A stretch of DNA of 64,000 nucleotides. Source: Wolbachia endosymbiont (group B) of Eucosma cana (GTDB lineage Bacteria; Pseudomonadota; Alphaproteobacteria; Rickettsiales; Anaplasmataceae). Shown here one piece after another: positions 9,989 through 18,945 of the stretch. The first letter of the stretch is position 1, and each line of letters starts with the position of its first letter. The notes under the pieces are model-generated. The model did no database searches and was not told where the DNA came from. It was given only the letters and a program-made list of their open reading frames with translations. The translations under genes were made by a program, and so were the position numbers. The stretch is taken from contig NZ_OX366334.1 of the NCBI RefSeq assembly GCF_947250645.1, positions 434,001-498,000 on the forward strand, read 5' to 3'.

Positions 9989-11698
9989 TTAACACATCTC
10001 TTCCAAGGGCTCTATATTGAAAATAGAAAGTCCAGAAGCAATGACGTATGCTAAGGCTTGGACAAGAAATATTCTTGCAGCGGTGAGGTTTAAGTTATTC
10101 TCCAGTATAAACCGCATATTTAAATCACTTTTGCCATATCCCCATAAAACGTGAAACGCTTCTGCAACTTCAAGTAAGTAGAAAGTGATTCTGTGTGGCT
10201 CATAGAGCCTTGCCGCTATTTCTACCACATCTGGCCACTTTGCTAAGGTTTTTATGAGGAAGAGCTCCCCATCAGTCTTTAAAAGTGAAGGATCTGCTGT
10301 TGGAAGCTCTTTTGGAGCATTACGCATTAACGAATGAGCACGGGCGTGCGCATATTGCACATAAAAAATAGGGTTGTCTTTTGATTGTTCTTTAACTTTA
10401 GCAAAATCAAAGTCCAAGACCATATCATTCTTGCGTGTCAGCATTATAAAACGAGTGATATCCCTGCCAACTTCCTCCACTACATCTCTTGCTGTTAGGA
10501 AGTTTCCTGATCTTTTGGACATCTTAACAGGTTTTTCATTCTCGAAAAAATTCACAATATTATGCAGTTTTACCTCTATTTTTGCTTGATCATCACTGAG
10601 CGCAGAGACGACTGCTTTTAGCCTTTTGACATAACCACCGTGGTCACTACCGAGCTCTACGATCATATTGTTAAAACCACGTGATATCTTATCAAAATGG
10701 TAAGCAATATCCGATGCAAAATAAGTCCAGCTACCATCCTCTTTTTTTAGTGCGCGGTCAACATCATCACCAAATGTTGTAGAGCGAAATAACATTTCTT
10801 TTCTAGAAGTCCAACTTTCACTTTCTTTGCCTTTTGGTTTCTCCAAGTATCCTTCATACACAAGACCCTTATCAGATAATATCTTTATACTCTCTTCGAT
10901 TTTGCCACTTTTTTGTAGCTCATACTCTGAAGTAAAGACATCATGACTTACTCCAAGTAAGTTCATGTCTTCCTTTATTATCTCTAAAATGGAACTTAAA
11001 GTATACTCTCTAATTATTTGATTATCCTCCTCTTCTCTAAGCTCCTTGCCATATTTTTTAGCTAGCCCCTCCCCTATTGGTTTTAAATATTCACCTGGGT
11101 ATAAACCTTTTTCGATGCTAATTTTTTCTCCCAGAGCTTCCTTATACCGCAAATATACTGACTTTATTAGTGTATCTATCTGCGCTCCAGCATCATTAAT
11201 ATAGTATTCCTTAGTAACTTTATAACCAACTTTTTTCAATAAATTTGCCAAAACGTCACCAAATACTGCCCCTCTTGCATGACCAATATGTAGTGGCCCA
11301 GTTGGATTTGCGGATACAAACTCAACATTGATGGCCTGATTGTTTCCAATGTTGAGAGTGCCAAACTCCGTTTTTAGCTCATTTATTTGCTTTAAAATCC
11401 CATGCCATACTTCCATTTTCAAGTGCATATTGATGAACCCAGGACCTGCTATTTCCACTTTTGCAACTTCATCAAAAGATTTAAATTCTTCTGCTAAGAT
11501 CCCTGCAATCTCAACTGGATTCTTTTTTTCATGCTTTGCAAGCACCATAGCAACATTTGTGTAAATATCTCCATGCGCTCTATTGCTTGGAGGCTCTACG
11601 ATAAAGTTTATTGCATCCGTGCTTATAACACCCCTTTGTTTCAACTCATTCAATTTACTAAAGATTAGAGAGGAAATCTGCTTAAAAATGTTCATCAA
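9989..11698 (-). CDS. argS: Arginyl-tRNA synthetase
   Basis: 569 residues, the usual length for a bacterial class Ia ArgRS, which charges tRNA-Arg with arginine in the cytoplasm. An N-terminal additional domain (about 1-110) is followed by the HIGH signature in [13 protein letters not shown] (HIGH at 137-140) and the KMSKS-like [10 protein letters not shown] near residue 400. The C-terminal anticodon-binding DALR domain contains [12 protein letters not shown]. Two adjacent ATG codons begin the frame (MMNIFKQ). The tandem-repeat protein gene lies 92 bases upstream on the same strand. Confidence 0.95.
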   Translation of the reverse strand: MMNIFKQISSLIFSKLNELKQRGVISTDAINFIVEPPSNRAHGDIYTNVAMVLAKHEKKNPVEIAGILAEEFKSFDEVAKVEIAGPGFINMHLKMEVWHGILKQINELKTEFGTLNIGNNQAINVEFVSANPTGPLHIGHARGAVFGDVLANLLKKVGYKVTKEYYINDAGAQIDTLIKSVYLRYKEALGEKISIEKGLYPGEYLKPIGEGLAKKYGKELREEEDNQIIREYTLSSILEIIKEDMNLLGVSHDVFTSEYELQKSGKIEESIKILSDKGLVYEGYLEKPKGKESESWTSRKEMLFRSTTFGDDVDRALKKEDGSWTYFASDIAYHFDKISRGFNNMIVELGSDHGGYVKRLKAVVSALSDDQAKIEVKLHNIVNFFENEKPVKMSKRSGNFLTARDVVEEVGRDITRFIMLTRKNDMVLDFDFAKVKEQSKDNPIFYVQYAHARAHSLMRNAPKELPTADPSLLKTDGELFLIKTLAKWPDVVEIAARLYEPHRITFYLLEVAEAFHVLWGYGKSDLNMRFILENNLNLTAARIFLVQALAYVIASGLSIFNIEPLEEMC

Positions 11699-11790
11699 CT
11701 AGAAAAACTATGAAAACCTCCAACAATATAGCGAATAAGTGGGGCTAGTTGAAGGTTTATCTTAACTATTTTATCTTCCTGGATCAGAGT

Positions 11791-12600
11791 TTATATTAAG
11801 TCGTTGCCGTAACCATGGTAAGAGAAAGCCATACTTTCGCTGTAACTAAGATTATCATTATTAGTCGCAGGTTCAGGATCATGTTCTTTCTCTAGTTTAT
11901 TCTCAGGATCATGTTCTTTCTCTAGTTTATTCTCAGGATCATGTTCTTTCTCTAGTTTATTCTCAGGATCATGTTCTTTCTCTAGTTTATTCTCAGGATC
12001 ATGTTCTTTCTCTAGTTTATTCTCAGGATCATGTTCTTTCTCTAGTTTATTCTCAGGATCATGTTCTTTCTCTAGTTTATTCTCAGGATCATGTTCTTTC
12101 TCTAGTTTATTCTCAGGATCAGGTTCTTTCTTCAGTTCATTCTTAATAATTTCTTTCAGTTCATCCTTAGTCTTATCACTCAGCTTAAACTTAAGACTTT
12201 TCTCTAGTTCATTCTTAATACTTTCTTTTAGATCATTCTTAGTCTTACCACTAATCTCAAACTTAAGACTTTTCTCTAGTTCATTCTTAATACTTTCTTT
12301 TAGATCATTCTTAGTCTTATCACTAATCTCAAACTTAATACTTTTCTCTAGTTCATTCTTAATATTTTCTTTCAGTTCATTTTTAGTCTTATCATCAATC
12401 TCAAACTTAAAACATTTTTTCAGTTCATTCATAGTCCTGTCATCAATCTTACACTTAAGATCTTTACCACATTTATCATGAATCAACTTACTCTTATTGA
12501 CTTTACAATCATCCAACTTTGTAAACAAATTAACTCTTACCATATCATTTACAAAACATGTATTAGTTGGCATTGGATGAGCATAGGCGCTTTTAAACAT
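11791..12600 (-). CDS. Tandem-repeat protein (10-residue and 24-residue repeats)
   Basis: 269 residues, highly charged. After a short N-terminus with several cysteines come about four to five 24-residue repeats of the type KTKNDLKESIKNELEKSLKFEI, then about nine copies of a 10-residue unit EHDPENKLEK. The C-terminus is a unique Ser/Tyr-rich tail (YSESMAFSYHGYGNDLI). The repeats predict a long charged helix followed by a Pro-containing extended region. No enzymatic motif is visible and no clear signal peptide. Repeat-containing genes of this kind are used as variable-number markers in Wolbachia. The number of copies probably varies between strains. Function unknown; a surface or secreted role is possible but not shown by the sequence. 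Confidence 0.8.
   Translation of the reverse strand: MFKSAYAHPMPTNTCFVNDMVRVNLFTKLDDCKVNKSKLIHDKCGKDLKCKIDDRTMNELKKCFKFEIDDKTKNELKENIKNELEKSIKFEISDKTKNDLKESIKNELEKSLKFEISGKTKNDLKESIKNELEKSLKFKLSDKTKDELKEIIKNELKKEPDPENKLEKEHDPENKLEKEHDPENKLEKEHDPENKLEKEHDPENKLEKEHDPENKLEKEHDPENKLEKEHDPENKLEKEHDPEPATNNDNLSYSESMAFSYHGYGNDLI
11881..12120 (-). repeat. Eight identical 30-bp tandem repeats (VNTR)
   Basis: The 30-base unit beginning ATGTTCTTTCTCTAGTTTAT on the plus strand occurs eight times in a row without a mismatch, with partial units on each side. It is in frame (10 codons). Perfect identity suggests recent expansion. Confidence 0.95.
12187..12402 (-). repeat. Three 72-bp tandem repeats
   Basis: Units start at 12187, 12259 and 12331 (each beginning AAACTTAA) and a diverged unit follows at 12403. 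They are in frame (24 codons) and more diverged than the 30-bp units, so they are probably older. Confidence 0.85.
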
Positions 12601-12649
12601 AAAATAACTCCATCAATAAATAAATTTATCAAACAATTAAACATAGAAT

Positions 12650-12676
12650 AATGTGTGTACTAACAATACACACATT
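12650..12676. repeat. Perfect hairpin upstream of the tandem-repeat gene
   Basis: AATGTGTGTA and TACACACATT form a 10-bp stem around a 7-base loop, 50 bases upstream of the start at 12600. It could be an operator or a terminator for transcription arriving from the plus-direction neighbour; neither can be decided. Confidence 0.45.
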
Positions 12677-12685
12677 ATATTACTT

Positions 12686-12787
12686 TTATAGAAAATAAAT
12701 ATTCGAGTCTGCCGCTTGTGTATTGTGATCAGTAGCAAGAACCATGATTATGCTAGAGTTCAATGCATCCACACATTTATCACATTC
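12686..12787 (-). pseudogene. Probable 3' fragment of the Cys/His-rich gene cut off by IS3 copy 1
   Basis: On the minus strand directly beyond the IS end, an open frame reads ECDKCVDALNSSIIMVLATD... and stops at 12686. The interrupted gene on the other side of the IS (14432-14079) ends ...IPFDIKKLA at the IS boundary. Joining the two with loss of the IS and one base restores a continuous protein about 30 residues longer. The exact join is uncertain because the flanks show no perfect duplication. Confidence 0.35.
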
Positions 12788-12898
12788 TATAATGCACCCA
12801 TTTGTCTAGACCATTTTTTTCAAAGTGATCCGATTTTTAAAATGAATATGTTGATAAATACGTCGACACACATTTAAAGTATTTATCAATATATTCAT

Positions 12899-13660
12899 TT
12901 ACTGTTTATGATAATAAAGATCAGCAGGAACTTTATAATGTAGAGTCTGATGTCGCCTTCTATAGTTATACCAAGCAACAAAATCATTTATTATAAGATT
13001 TAAATCTCTGATACTATTTGGTCTATAATAATATATAGCTTCTTGCTTTAAAGTTCTCCATAAGCGCTCAACAAATATATTGTCGAAGCAACGTCCTTTA
13101 TGGTCCATACTGATTTTAATATTAGCACGCTCTAATTCCATAATAAAGTTGTAGCTAGTAAACTGCACCCCCTGATCACTATTAAAAATCTCAGGTTTAC
13201 CTTGTTTTAGAGCTTCTTTGAGAGTATAAAGGCAAAATCCAGCATCGAGATATGGTGATAATGAATGAGCAATAATATAGCGACTATACAAGTCCATTAT
13301 TGCCACAAAATAGATAAACTTACCTTCTACCATAATATATGTTATATCAGTAGCCCATACCTGATTAACTCTACAAATAATCAAATCTTTGAGTAAATAA
13401 GGATATATTTTATGCTTTTTTTCTTTAATACTTGTATTACATCTTTTTCTACAATACAGCCCACTAATCTTCATTTTTTTCATAATTCTTAAGATTTTTT
13501 TGTGATTGACTACTACTCCACTCGCTATGATTTCAGCAGTAATTTTACGATATCCATAACGGCAATCAGAAGCCAAATATACTTCTTGAATCAAATTTGC
13601 TACTTCACTTTCGTTATTAATTATAGGCCTATAATATAGGCTAGATCTGCAAATCCCCAA
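12899..13660 (-). CDS. IS3-family transposase OrfB (copy 1)
   Basis: 253 residues with the DDE integrase core: ATDITYI (first Asp), NSDQGVQFTS (second Asp) and NIFVERLWRTLKQE (Glu with the spacing and K seven residues later typical of IS3). HTH_21-like RYGYRKITAEI lies near the N-terminus and WYNYRRRHQTL near the C-terminus. Translation is expected as an OrfAB fusion through a -1 shift at the A-rich end of orfA; the listed TTG start is only the first start codon in this frame. All catalytic residues are present, so it may be active. Confidence 0.9.
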   Translation of the reverse strand: MGICRSSLYYRPIINNESEVANLIQEVYLASDCRYGYRKITAEIIASGVVVNHKKILRIMKKMKISGLYCRKRCNTSIKEKKHKIYPYLLKDLIICRVNQVWATDITYIMVEGKFIYFVAIMDLYSRYIIAHSLSPYLDAGFCLYTLKEALKQGKPEIFNSDQGVQFTSYNFIMELERANIKISMDHKGRCFDNIFVERLWRTLKQEAIYYYRPNSIRDLNLIINDFVAWYNYRRRHQTLHYKVPADLYYHKQ

Positions 13661-13728
13661 TAAATCAGCCTGTTTCCTAATTGACAGATCAGAATCTTTT
13701 TCTATAAACCTTACTCTATCTTTTTTGC

Positions 13729-14013
13729 TTATTTCAGTAATTTTTTTTTCAAATAGCTATTTTCCACTGTCAATTCTCCTATTACTTTATGTAAACTTTC
13801 TATTTCTTGCGCTAAGATTCTTTGTTTTCTCGCACTTTCACTTTCTTCAACAAATAGGTCTTTTAACCTTGCCAATACTCTATCACGCCAATCATATAGA
13901 TTTGTTGATGGTATTTTATATTCACTACATATCTCAGCTGTGCTTTTTTGATTTTTTATTGCTTCCAAAGCTATCTTTGCTTTTAACTCTGGTTCATATT
14001 TTTTTGTTGCCAT
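13729..14013 (-). CDS. IS3-family transposase OrfA (copy 1)
   Basis: 94 residues: an N-terminal helix-turn-helix (KAKIALEAIKNQKSTAEICS, then STNLYDWRD) that binds the IS ends, followed by a leucine-zipper-like C-terminus (EIESLHKVIGELTVENSYLK). The coding end is A9 followed by TTACTGAAATAA, a plausible slippery site for -1 frameshifting into orfB. The start has GGGG upstream. Confidence 0.9.
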   Translation of the reverse strand: MATKKYEPELKAKIALEAIKNQKSTAEICSEYKIPSTNLYDWRDRVLARLKDLFVEESESARKQRILAQEIESLHKVIGELTVENSYLKKKLLK

Positions 14014-14078
14014 ACTTTTACCCCTTTACCTTCCTACTCGGATCAACCATTTTTTTTTGGTCTAGTTTATGGGGTGCA

Positions 14079-14432
14079 TTATATTGCAAGCTTTTTTATG
14101 TCAAATGGTATCGATTTATCATCATCTTTAGATTCAGGCTTAGGTTCAGGCTTAAGTTCCGGACAAGGTAGACAAGCAGGAGCAGGTGGACAAGATGGTA
14201 TATTTATATCGGGAAGCTGTATATTTAACTCAAGTCCATTATCGTACGGGTTAAATCTATTATGGTCACATGGATCAAAGTTATGATACCATGGATTGAA
14301 TTTATGATGATGCTGTGGATTAATCATCCAGCCCTTGGGTGCATAAGTACAAGGGTCTACACGTGAAGAACAATTGTAATACCAATTCCCGTTACACGGG
14401 AAACAGATAGACAATAATGGAAGAAAAGCCAT
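14079..14432 (-). CDS. Cys/His/Asn-rich small protein, 3' end interrupted by IS3 copy 1
   Basis: 117 residues. The N-terminus MAFLPLLSICFPCNG is hydrophobic and could be a short signal or membrane segment. The middle is rich in His, Asn, Tyr and paired Cys (NPQHHHKFNPWYHNFDPCDHNRFNPYD), followed by a Pro/Cys segment with CPPAPACLPCPELKPEPKPE. The last codons and the stop come from the IS end, so the natural C-terminus is missing or altered. On its 5' side the IS630 element starts within 31 bases, so its own promoter may be lost. Another Asn/His/Tyr-rich small protein lies at 15861-16151. No known family recognised. Confidence 0.5.
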   Translation of the reverse strand: MAFLPLLSICFPCNGNWYYNCSSRVDPCTYAPKGWMINPQHHHKFNPWYHNFDPCDHNRFNPYDNGLELNIQLPDINIPSCPPAPACLPCPELKPEPKPESKDDDKSIPFDIKKLAI

Positions 14433-14462
14433 AATGAAATAAGTGAAATAGTTTAGGTATAA

Positions 14463-14942
14463 ATGGCACTCAGATCAAAATTATTGGATGAAGAAGTAGT
14501 AAAATCAGCAAAAGAGATGCTGAAGAAAGTAAGGAATAATGCATATGTTTCAAAAAAACTAAACGCTGTAATTGCAGCAAAAAAGTACAGTATAACGTCT
14601 GTAGCAAAAATATATTGCATTTCAAGAAAGGCACTAACTTCGTGGATAAAACTCTTGAAATTTGGCAGAGAAGAAAAACTGTTTGCTCCTCGATCACGCC
14701 GAAGAAAAACTAAATTAAATCAGGCTCAACTACAGCAAATTGAAGCATGGATAGAAGAAAACCCTAATATTACCATTAAAGAAATGAGAATAAGAATACA
14801 GGAAAAGTTCGACTTAAATATTAGCAAATCTACAGTACACCGCCATATGCAAAAGATGAAATTTTCATATATTACACCAAGACCAGTACACAACGTACAA
14901 GATAAAAGTAAACAAGAGGAATTCAAAAAAAAATCTCAATGA
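14463..14942 (+). CDS. IS630 transposase, N-terminal frame
   Basis: 159 residues with HTH segments (TSVAKIYCISRKALTSWIKLL) and HTH_33-like ITIKEMRIRIQEKFDLNISKSTVHRHMQKM that recognise the element ends. The frame ends at 14942, just after the A9 run at 14925-14933. Without a frameshift the product lacks the catalytic domain and might act only as a DNA-binding inhibitor. Confidence 0.8.
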   Translation: MALRSKLLDEEVVKSAKEMLKKVRNNAYVSKKLNAVIAAKKYSITSVAKIYCISRKALTSWIKLLKFGREEKLFAPRSRRRKTKLNQAQLQQIEAWIEENPNITIKEMRIRIQEKFDLNISKSTVHRHMQKMKFSYITPRPVHNVQDKSKQEEFKKKSQ

Positions 14943-15474
14943 AGTTATTGGAAAGTATCCTGAAAAAGAGCTATTTTTCTTTGATGAATCAAGGTTTGGC
15001 ACACATTCGAAAGTTGGGCATGGATGGTTTAAAAAAGGTACTAGAACTCGGGTTAAAATAAAGTTAGGTAGGCATAATTTTTATCTCTACAGTGCAGTTA
15101 ATCCTAAAAATGGAGAGAGTTTTAGCTTATTTGCACCAAATGTTAACACTGATTGCATGAATATATTTCTTGAGCAAATGTTGCAATATCTAGGGACAAG
15201 AGAAGCTGTTCTTGTTATGGACTGTGCTAGTTGGCATAAGTCAAAAAATTTAAAGGTACCTAAAAACATTGAGATTATATACCTACCTCCATATTCACCT
15301 GAACTTAATCCTGTTGAGAGGCTTTGGTTATATATAAAACAGAACATTTTGCGCAATAAAATATACAGTACTATTGCTTTGCTTGAGAGCACTTTATGCA
15401 AATTTCTTACCTCTCTTGCTACTTCTACAATTAAACAACTCTGCTCTGTTTCCTATTTGACTCCACAACAATGA
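14932..15474 (+). CDS. IS630 transposase, catalytic frame (DDE)
   Basis: Entered by a -1 shift at A9. The frame shows FFFDESRFGTHSKVGHGW (first Asp), VLVMDCASWHKSKNL (second Asp) and YSPELNPVERLWLYIKQ (Glu), the complete DDE triad of the Tc1/IS630 group. No independent start with a ribosome binding site is evident before 15157, which supports frameshifting rather than separate translation. Confidence 0.75.
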   Translation, partial: NLNEVIGKYPEKELFFFDESRFGTHSKVGHGWFKKGTRTRVKIKLGRHNFYLYSAVNPKNGESFSLFAPNVNTDCMNIFLEQMLQYLGTREAVLVMDCASWHKSKNLKVPKNIEIIYLPPYSPELNPVERLWLYIKQNILRNKIYSTIALLESTLCKFLTSLATSTIKQLCSVSYLTPQQ

Positions 15475-15512
15475 GAATTGGTATAAGTCATAAAGATCCT
15501 AAAAAAATAACA

Positions 15513-15554
15513 ATCTTATTATTGTAAGATAGAAAGGTTAACAAATTCATAACC
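15513..15554. repeat. Two small hairpins after the IS630 gene
   Basis: ATCTTA/TAAGAT (15513-15530) and GGTTA/TAACC (15536-15554) form two adjacent stem-loops between the IS630 gene and the next frame. They may terminate transposase transcription or belong to the IS end. Confidence 0.35.
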
Positions 15555-15926
15555 TTGAGGTTAAAATTAGCATATACAAATACAATACATTTAAAACACG
15601 ACTTTAACATAGGAGATATTGAAACTAAAAAGCTTTGCCACAGCAAAATAATGCTAAGATTTCAAGAAAAAGCTGTCAGTAGTCAAATTAGTTGTGTGAC
15701 TGAAATAAATTTTGGTAGAACTGCTATAGCCACTGCAAATGACAAGCAAGCATCTGTTTATTATATTTTTAAGCAAAATGTGAAGCACATGGGAAACCAT
15801 GTGCTATTCAAAGTACGTGTAGGAAGAGTGGCAACACATATATTTGTCAGTGATCCAAACTTAGCAAAAATAATCAAATGTCTCACAATAAGGGTTATGA
15901 TATATATCATAATGGCTATTATATGA
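15555..15926 (+). CDS. Hypothetical protein, doubtful
   Basis: A 123-codon open frame beginning TTG. Its middle (SSQISCVTEINFGRTAIATA) has ordinary amino-acid composition, unlike many antisense frames. It overlaps the end of the minus-strand gene 15861-16151 by 66 bases, has no clear ribosome binding site, and its last 20 residues are antisense to that gene. It may be the remnant of a gene truncated by the IS630 insertion. No family recognised. Confidence 0.3.
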   Translation: MRLKLAYTNTIHLKHDFNIGDIETKKLCHSKIMLRFQEKAVSSQISCVTEINFGRTAIATANDKQASVYYIFKQNVKHMGNHVLFKVRVGRVATHIFVSDPNLAKIIKCLTIRVMIYIIMAII

Positions 15927-16151
15927 GTTAAAATGATTATGGCACGAATTAGTAGGATAAGGTACAAATGTAGGTGGACAAGATTGTGCACAATTCGATA
16001 CTGGTGCTTGTAAAGCTGTTGGTACATTATAAGTCATACTTGATACCGGTGCTTGTAAGCCTGGTACTGGCAAATTAAAAGCTGTGTTCGATACTGGTGC
16101 TGGCAAACTATGAACCATAGATTGTAGCTTTGGTAGATTACTGTAAAACAT
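15861..16151 (-). CDS. Small Pro/Asn/His-rich repeat protein
   Basis: 96 residues. It contains three imperfect LQAPVSN-type repeats (LPAPVSNTAFNLP, LQAPVSSMTYNVP, LQAPVSNCAQSCP), then an Asn/His/Tyr-rich C-terminus (NHFNSYNSHYDIYHNPYC). No membrane segment. Composition resembles the small protein at 14079-14432. Its start at 16151 is preceded by AGGATCATT, a weak site. Function unknown. Confidence 0.5.
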   Translation of the reverse strand: MFYSNLPKLQSMVHSLPAPVSNTAFNLPVPGLQAPVSSMTYNVPTALQAPVSNCAQSCPPTFVPYPTNSCHNHFNSYNSHYDIYHNPYCETFDYFC

Positions 16152-16268
16152 AATGATCCTTAAAAAATACTATGATATTATTATAAGTTAAAATGATTAA
16201 AGATTTAATAATTTGATTGCTAGATCTAGTATATCACTAATGTTACGATTTAAATTTCCCCTCAGCTC

Positions 16269-17969
16269 TTATTGTATCTTCACCAACTTTGCATACAGCC
16301 CATCTTTACTCATTAGAGAGTCATGAGTTCCTACTTCTTCTACCTTCCCGCAATTAATCACTATAATCTTGTCAGTTTTGAGTGCGGTTGATAGCCTGTG
16401 CGTAATTATAATTGTTGTTCTATTTTGCATTAATTTACTCAGTGCTTTTTGCACTAGGTTCTCACTTTTATAATCAAGAGCAGAAGTTGCTTCATCAAGT
16501 ATTAAAACCTGAGGGTTTTTGAGTATGGCCCTTGCTATTATAATACGTTGTTTTTGTCCTTCAGAAAGTTTCAGTCCTCTTTTTCCTACAAATGTATCAA
16601 ATTTATCCGGTAGCTTATCAATAAATTCCATCGCATAAGCGCTGATAGCTGCTTGCTTCACCTCTTCATATTCAGCATCTGGTTTACCATATAGTATATT
16701 TTCCATTATTGAACAAGAGAATATCATATGGTCTTGTGGCACTAAGCCAAACAACGATCTGAGGTCATTTAGCGCAATTGATTTAATGTTGTGCCCATCA
16801 ATAGTAATGCTACCTTTATTTGGATCATGAAAACGGAGCAGAAGTTTTAAAATGGTGCTTTTACCACTGCCAGATGGTCCAACAATTGATACTGCTTGAC
16901 CTGCCTCTATAGAAAATGATACGTTATTTAATGCTGGCTTATCAGCATAAAAAAATGTTACATCGTTAAACGCAATTTCTTTTTGAATACTATTAATTCT
17001 TATAGGATTTTCGCCATTTACTATAGAGCTTTTCATGTTCGTAAACTCAAACAAACGCTCTACTATTCCAAGACCTCGTTGTAAATCACTGATATTATCG
17101 CTCAAATTATTTATAGCTCCTGCCGCAAGCGCTGAATAAAACACAAATGAGGAGAGTTCTCCAATGGTCATATTATTACTTAAGACTTCTTTTATTCCAA
17201 AAAAAAGCAAAATAACTAGCGAACCTATCACACACGTGATAACTAGAGTTACTAAAATAGCACGCAAGAGTACTAATTTTACGTATGATTTTGATACTGA
17301 GTTTAGATGTTTCTGAAAACGAATTTTTTCATTTTCTTCTAGTACAAATGATTTAATGGTTACTATAGATCTAAAATTTTCCTCACTAAATGATGCAAGC
17401 TCACTTAATTTATCCTGAGCAAAGCGTGCATAATTGCGAACTTTTTTTCCAAGTGAAGTCATGATAATGAGCAGTATGGGTATTATTGCAGCTGCATATG
17501 CGGTTAAATGTAGATTTGTGTATAACAGCATTGCAACACTACCAGTTAGTACCACTGTATTCCTCAATATTGTCAGTAAGCTGCTGTTTATTATCGATTG
17601 CAATGCAGAGGTATCAGTAATGAGTGCTGAGATAACATCTTGCACACCTGTATTCTCAAAGAAACTTGGTTGTAAATCAGTAATACTGCTATATAAGTCA
17701 TATCTGATTCTTGCGACAACTTTTTCGCTGCCAATGCCAATGAAATATAACCGAATAAATGCAGTGAAAGAAATGCCTAAAACTATCAGTATTGAAACTA
17801 CGAGCTTGGTAGTAAAGTTATGCTCTGCGCCAGAATCAATTATGTTGCTTAAGCCCCTACCAAAAAGAAGAATCGTTAAAGCTGAAAATAGAACTGCAAT
17901 AAAAGCTACGGTAAAATAATGTAGATTAGGTTTTATATAATAAAATAACTGCTTAATGTTAGATCGCAT
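16269..17969 (-). CDS. ABC exporter, fused permease/ATPase (MsbA/lipid or drug type)
   Basis: 566 residues. The N-terminal half has about six membrane segments (exporter-type transmembrane domain, residues about 15-300). The C-terminal half is an ABC ATPase: Walker A GPSGSGKST near 365, Q-loop VPQDHMIF, signature LSEGQKQR near 463, Walker B VLILDEATSALD near 486, and H-loop IIITHRLS. As a half-transporter it should work as a homodimer in the inner membrane, exporting lipids, peptides or drugs; the substrate cannot be read from sequence. It stands alone. Confidence 0.9.
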   Translation of the reverse strand: MRSNIKQLFYYIKPNLHYFTVAFIAVLFSALTILLFGRGLSNIIDSGAEHNFTTKLVVSILIVLGISFTAFIRLYFIGIGSEKVVARIRYDLYSSITDLQPSFFENTGVQDVISALITDTSALQSIINSSLLTILRNTVVLTGSVAMLLYTNLHLTAYAAAIIPILLIIMTSLGKKVRNYARFAQDKLSELASFSEENFRSIVTIKSFVLEENEKIRFQKHLNSVSKSYVKLVLLRAILVTLVITCVIGSLVILLFFGIKEVLSNNMTIGELSSFVFYSALAAGAINNLSDNISDLQRGLGIVERLFEFTNMKSSIVNGENPIRINSIQKEIAFNDVTFFYADKPALNNVSFSIEAGQAVSIVGPSGSGKSTILKLLLRFHDPNKGSITIDGHNIKSIALNDLRSLFGLVPQDHMIFSCSIMENILYGKPDAEYEEVKQAAISAYAMEFIDKLPDKFDTFVGKRGLKLSEGQKQRIIIARAILKNPQVLILDEATSALDYKSENLVQKALSKLMQNRTTIIITHRLSTALKTDKIIVINCGKVEEVGTHDSLMSKDGLYAKLVKIQ

Positions 17970-18136
17970 TTTATTTTAAAGTTAAGTATTTAGCTTCAGG
18001 AAAAAGTTACAATATTAGTTTACAGTGTACTTCGTTAGAACAATACGTTCAAGAAACTTTAGCTTGATTTCTACTCAAGGAAAAACGCTGCGAAATTACA
18101 GAAAGTTAGCAAAAAAACTACTGAATAGACCAGAGT

Positions 18137-18835
18137 TTATTTTGTTCCAATGTGTAACGCCACTATTCCATAGCTCATATTATAGAACTCAACATTCTTA
18201 AAGCCTACCTCTTCAATTTCCATTTTAAAATTAGTTTGAGTTGGAAATTCTCTGATGCTTTTCACTAAATATTCATAAGAACCCTTATCTTTAGCAACTA
18301 TGCTACCAATTTTAGGAATTACTTTAAATGAGTATAAGTCATAAAATTTGGTGAATATCTCATTTTGATAATGCATAGGGGCAAATTCCAAGCAGACAAA
18401 TTGTCCATTTGGCTTTAGTACCCTATATGCTTCACTTAAAGCCTTCTTACGGTCGGAAAAGTTTCGAATACCAAAAGCTACTGTATAATAATCAAATTCG
18501 GAATCTTCAAATGGTAAACTCTCTGCATTTGCACATACCCAATTGAAATTTAGCTGATTTGAATTTATAGCTTTATCACGCCCTTTGTCCAGCATGTTTT
18601 GATTTATATCACATACTGTAACTTGAGCACTTGGCTCCCCTCTTGCTATTCTTATAGCTATATCTCCTGTTCCTCCAGCAATATCCAAAACCTTGGAGTG
18701 CTTTTTAAAATTCACACTACTTACCATCTTCTCTTTCCATAGCCTGTGCATTCCAAGGCTCATTATATCATTCATGATGTCGTAGCAATTTGCTACAGAA
18801 TCGAAAACCTCTTTAACTAGTTGTGATTTATCCAT
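18137..18835 (-). CDS. ubiE: Ubiquinone/menaquinone biosynthesis C-methyltransferase UbiE
   Basis: 232 residues, normal for UbiE. SAM-binding motif I is [14 protein letters not shown] (about 49-62), followed by [11 protein letters not shown] and the family signature [18 protein letters not shown]. The enzyme methylates the benzoquinol ring during ubiquinone synthesis. With the UbiG domain at 46471-47637, two methylation steps of the pathway are in this window. Start ATG at 18835. Confidence 0.93.
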   Translation of the reverse strand: MDKSQLVKEVFDSVANCYDIMNDIMSLGMHRLWKEKMVSSVNFKKHSKVLDIAGGTGDIAIRIARGEPSAQVTVCDINQNMLDKGRDKAINSNQLNFNWVCANAESLPFEDSEFDYYTVAFGIRNFSDRKKALSEAYRVLKPNGQFVCLEFAPMHYQNEIFTKFYDLYSFKVIPKIGSIVAKDKGSYEYLVKSIREFPTQTNFKMEIEEVGFKNVEFYNMSYGIVALHIGTK

Positions 18836-18945
18836 ATTTTATATAGAGATTGCTTACATAATTATTTTAAACTTTAGCAGTTAAATTAATATACTAATGA
18901 GAAAAATATACTACAATTAAACATATTTAATCCAGTAAATCATTA

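Larger units (their letters stand above)
12788..14083 (-). mobile_element. IS3-family insertion sequence, copy 1 (1296 bp)
   Basis: The element runs from TATAATGCACCC to GGGGTGCATTATA, imperfect inverted ends that also share CTAGACCA about 8 bases further in. It encodes orfA and orfB in the -1 arrangement typical of IS3 elements. The other three copies in this window (34761-36056, 51101-52396, 58326-59621) have the same length and the same proteins. Here the flanking triplets are TTC and TTG, so no exact target duplication is visible. Confidence 0.9.
14463..15474 (+). mobile_element. IS630-family (Tc1/mariner-like) insertion sequence
   Basis: Two overlapping frames encode an N-terminal paired HTH region and a C-terminal DDE domain, joined by a run of nine A at 14925-14933. 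The span given covers the coding region only; I could not define the inverted ends. A -1 slip gives a protein of about 336 residues, normal for the family. Confidence 0.8.

Noticed and set aside
11881..12120. Regular direct repeats that might suggest a CRISPR array
   Set aside because: Units are contiguous with no spacers and are in frame within a gene.
13725..14171. Plus-strand frame of 148 codons, hydrophobic
   Set aside because: Antisense to IS3 orfA; recurs in every IS copy for that reason only.
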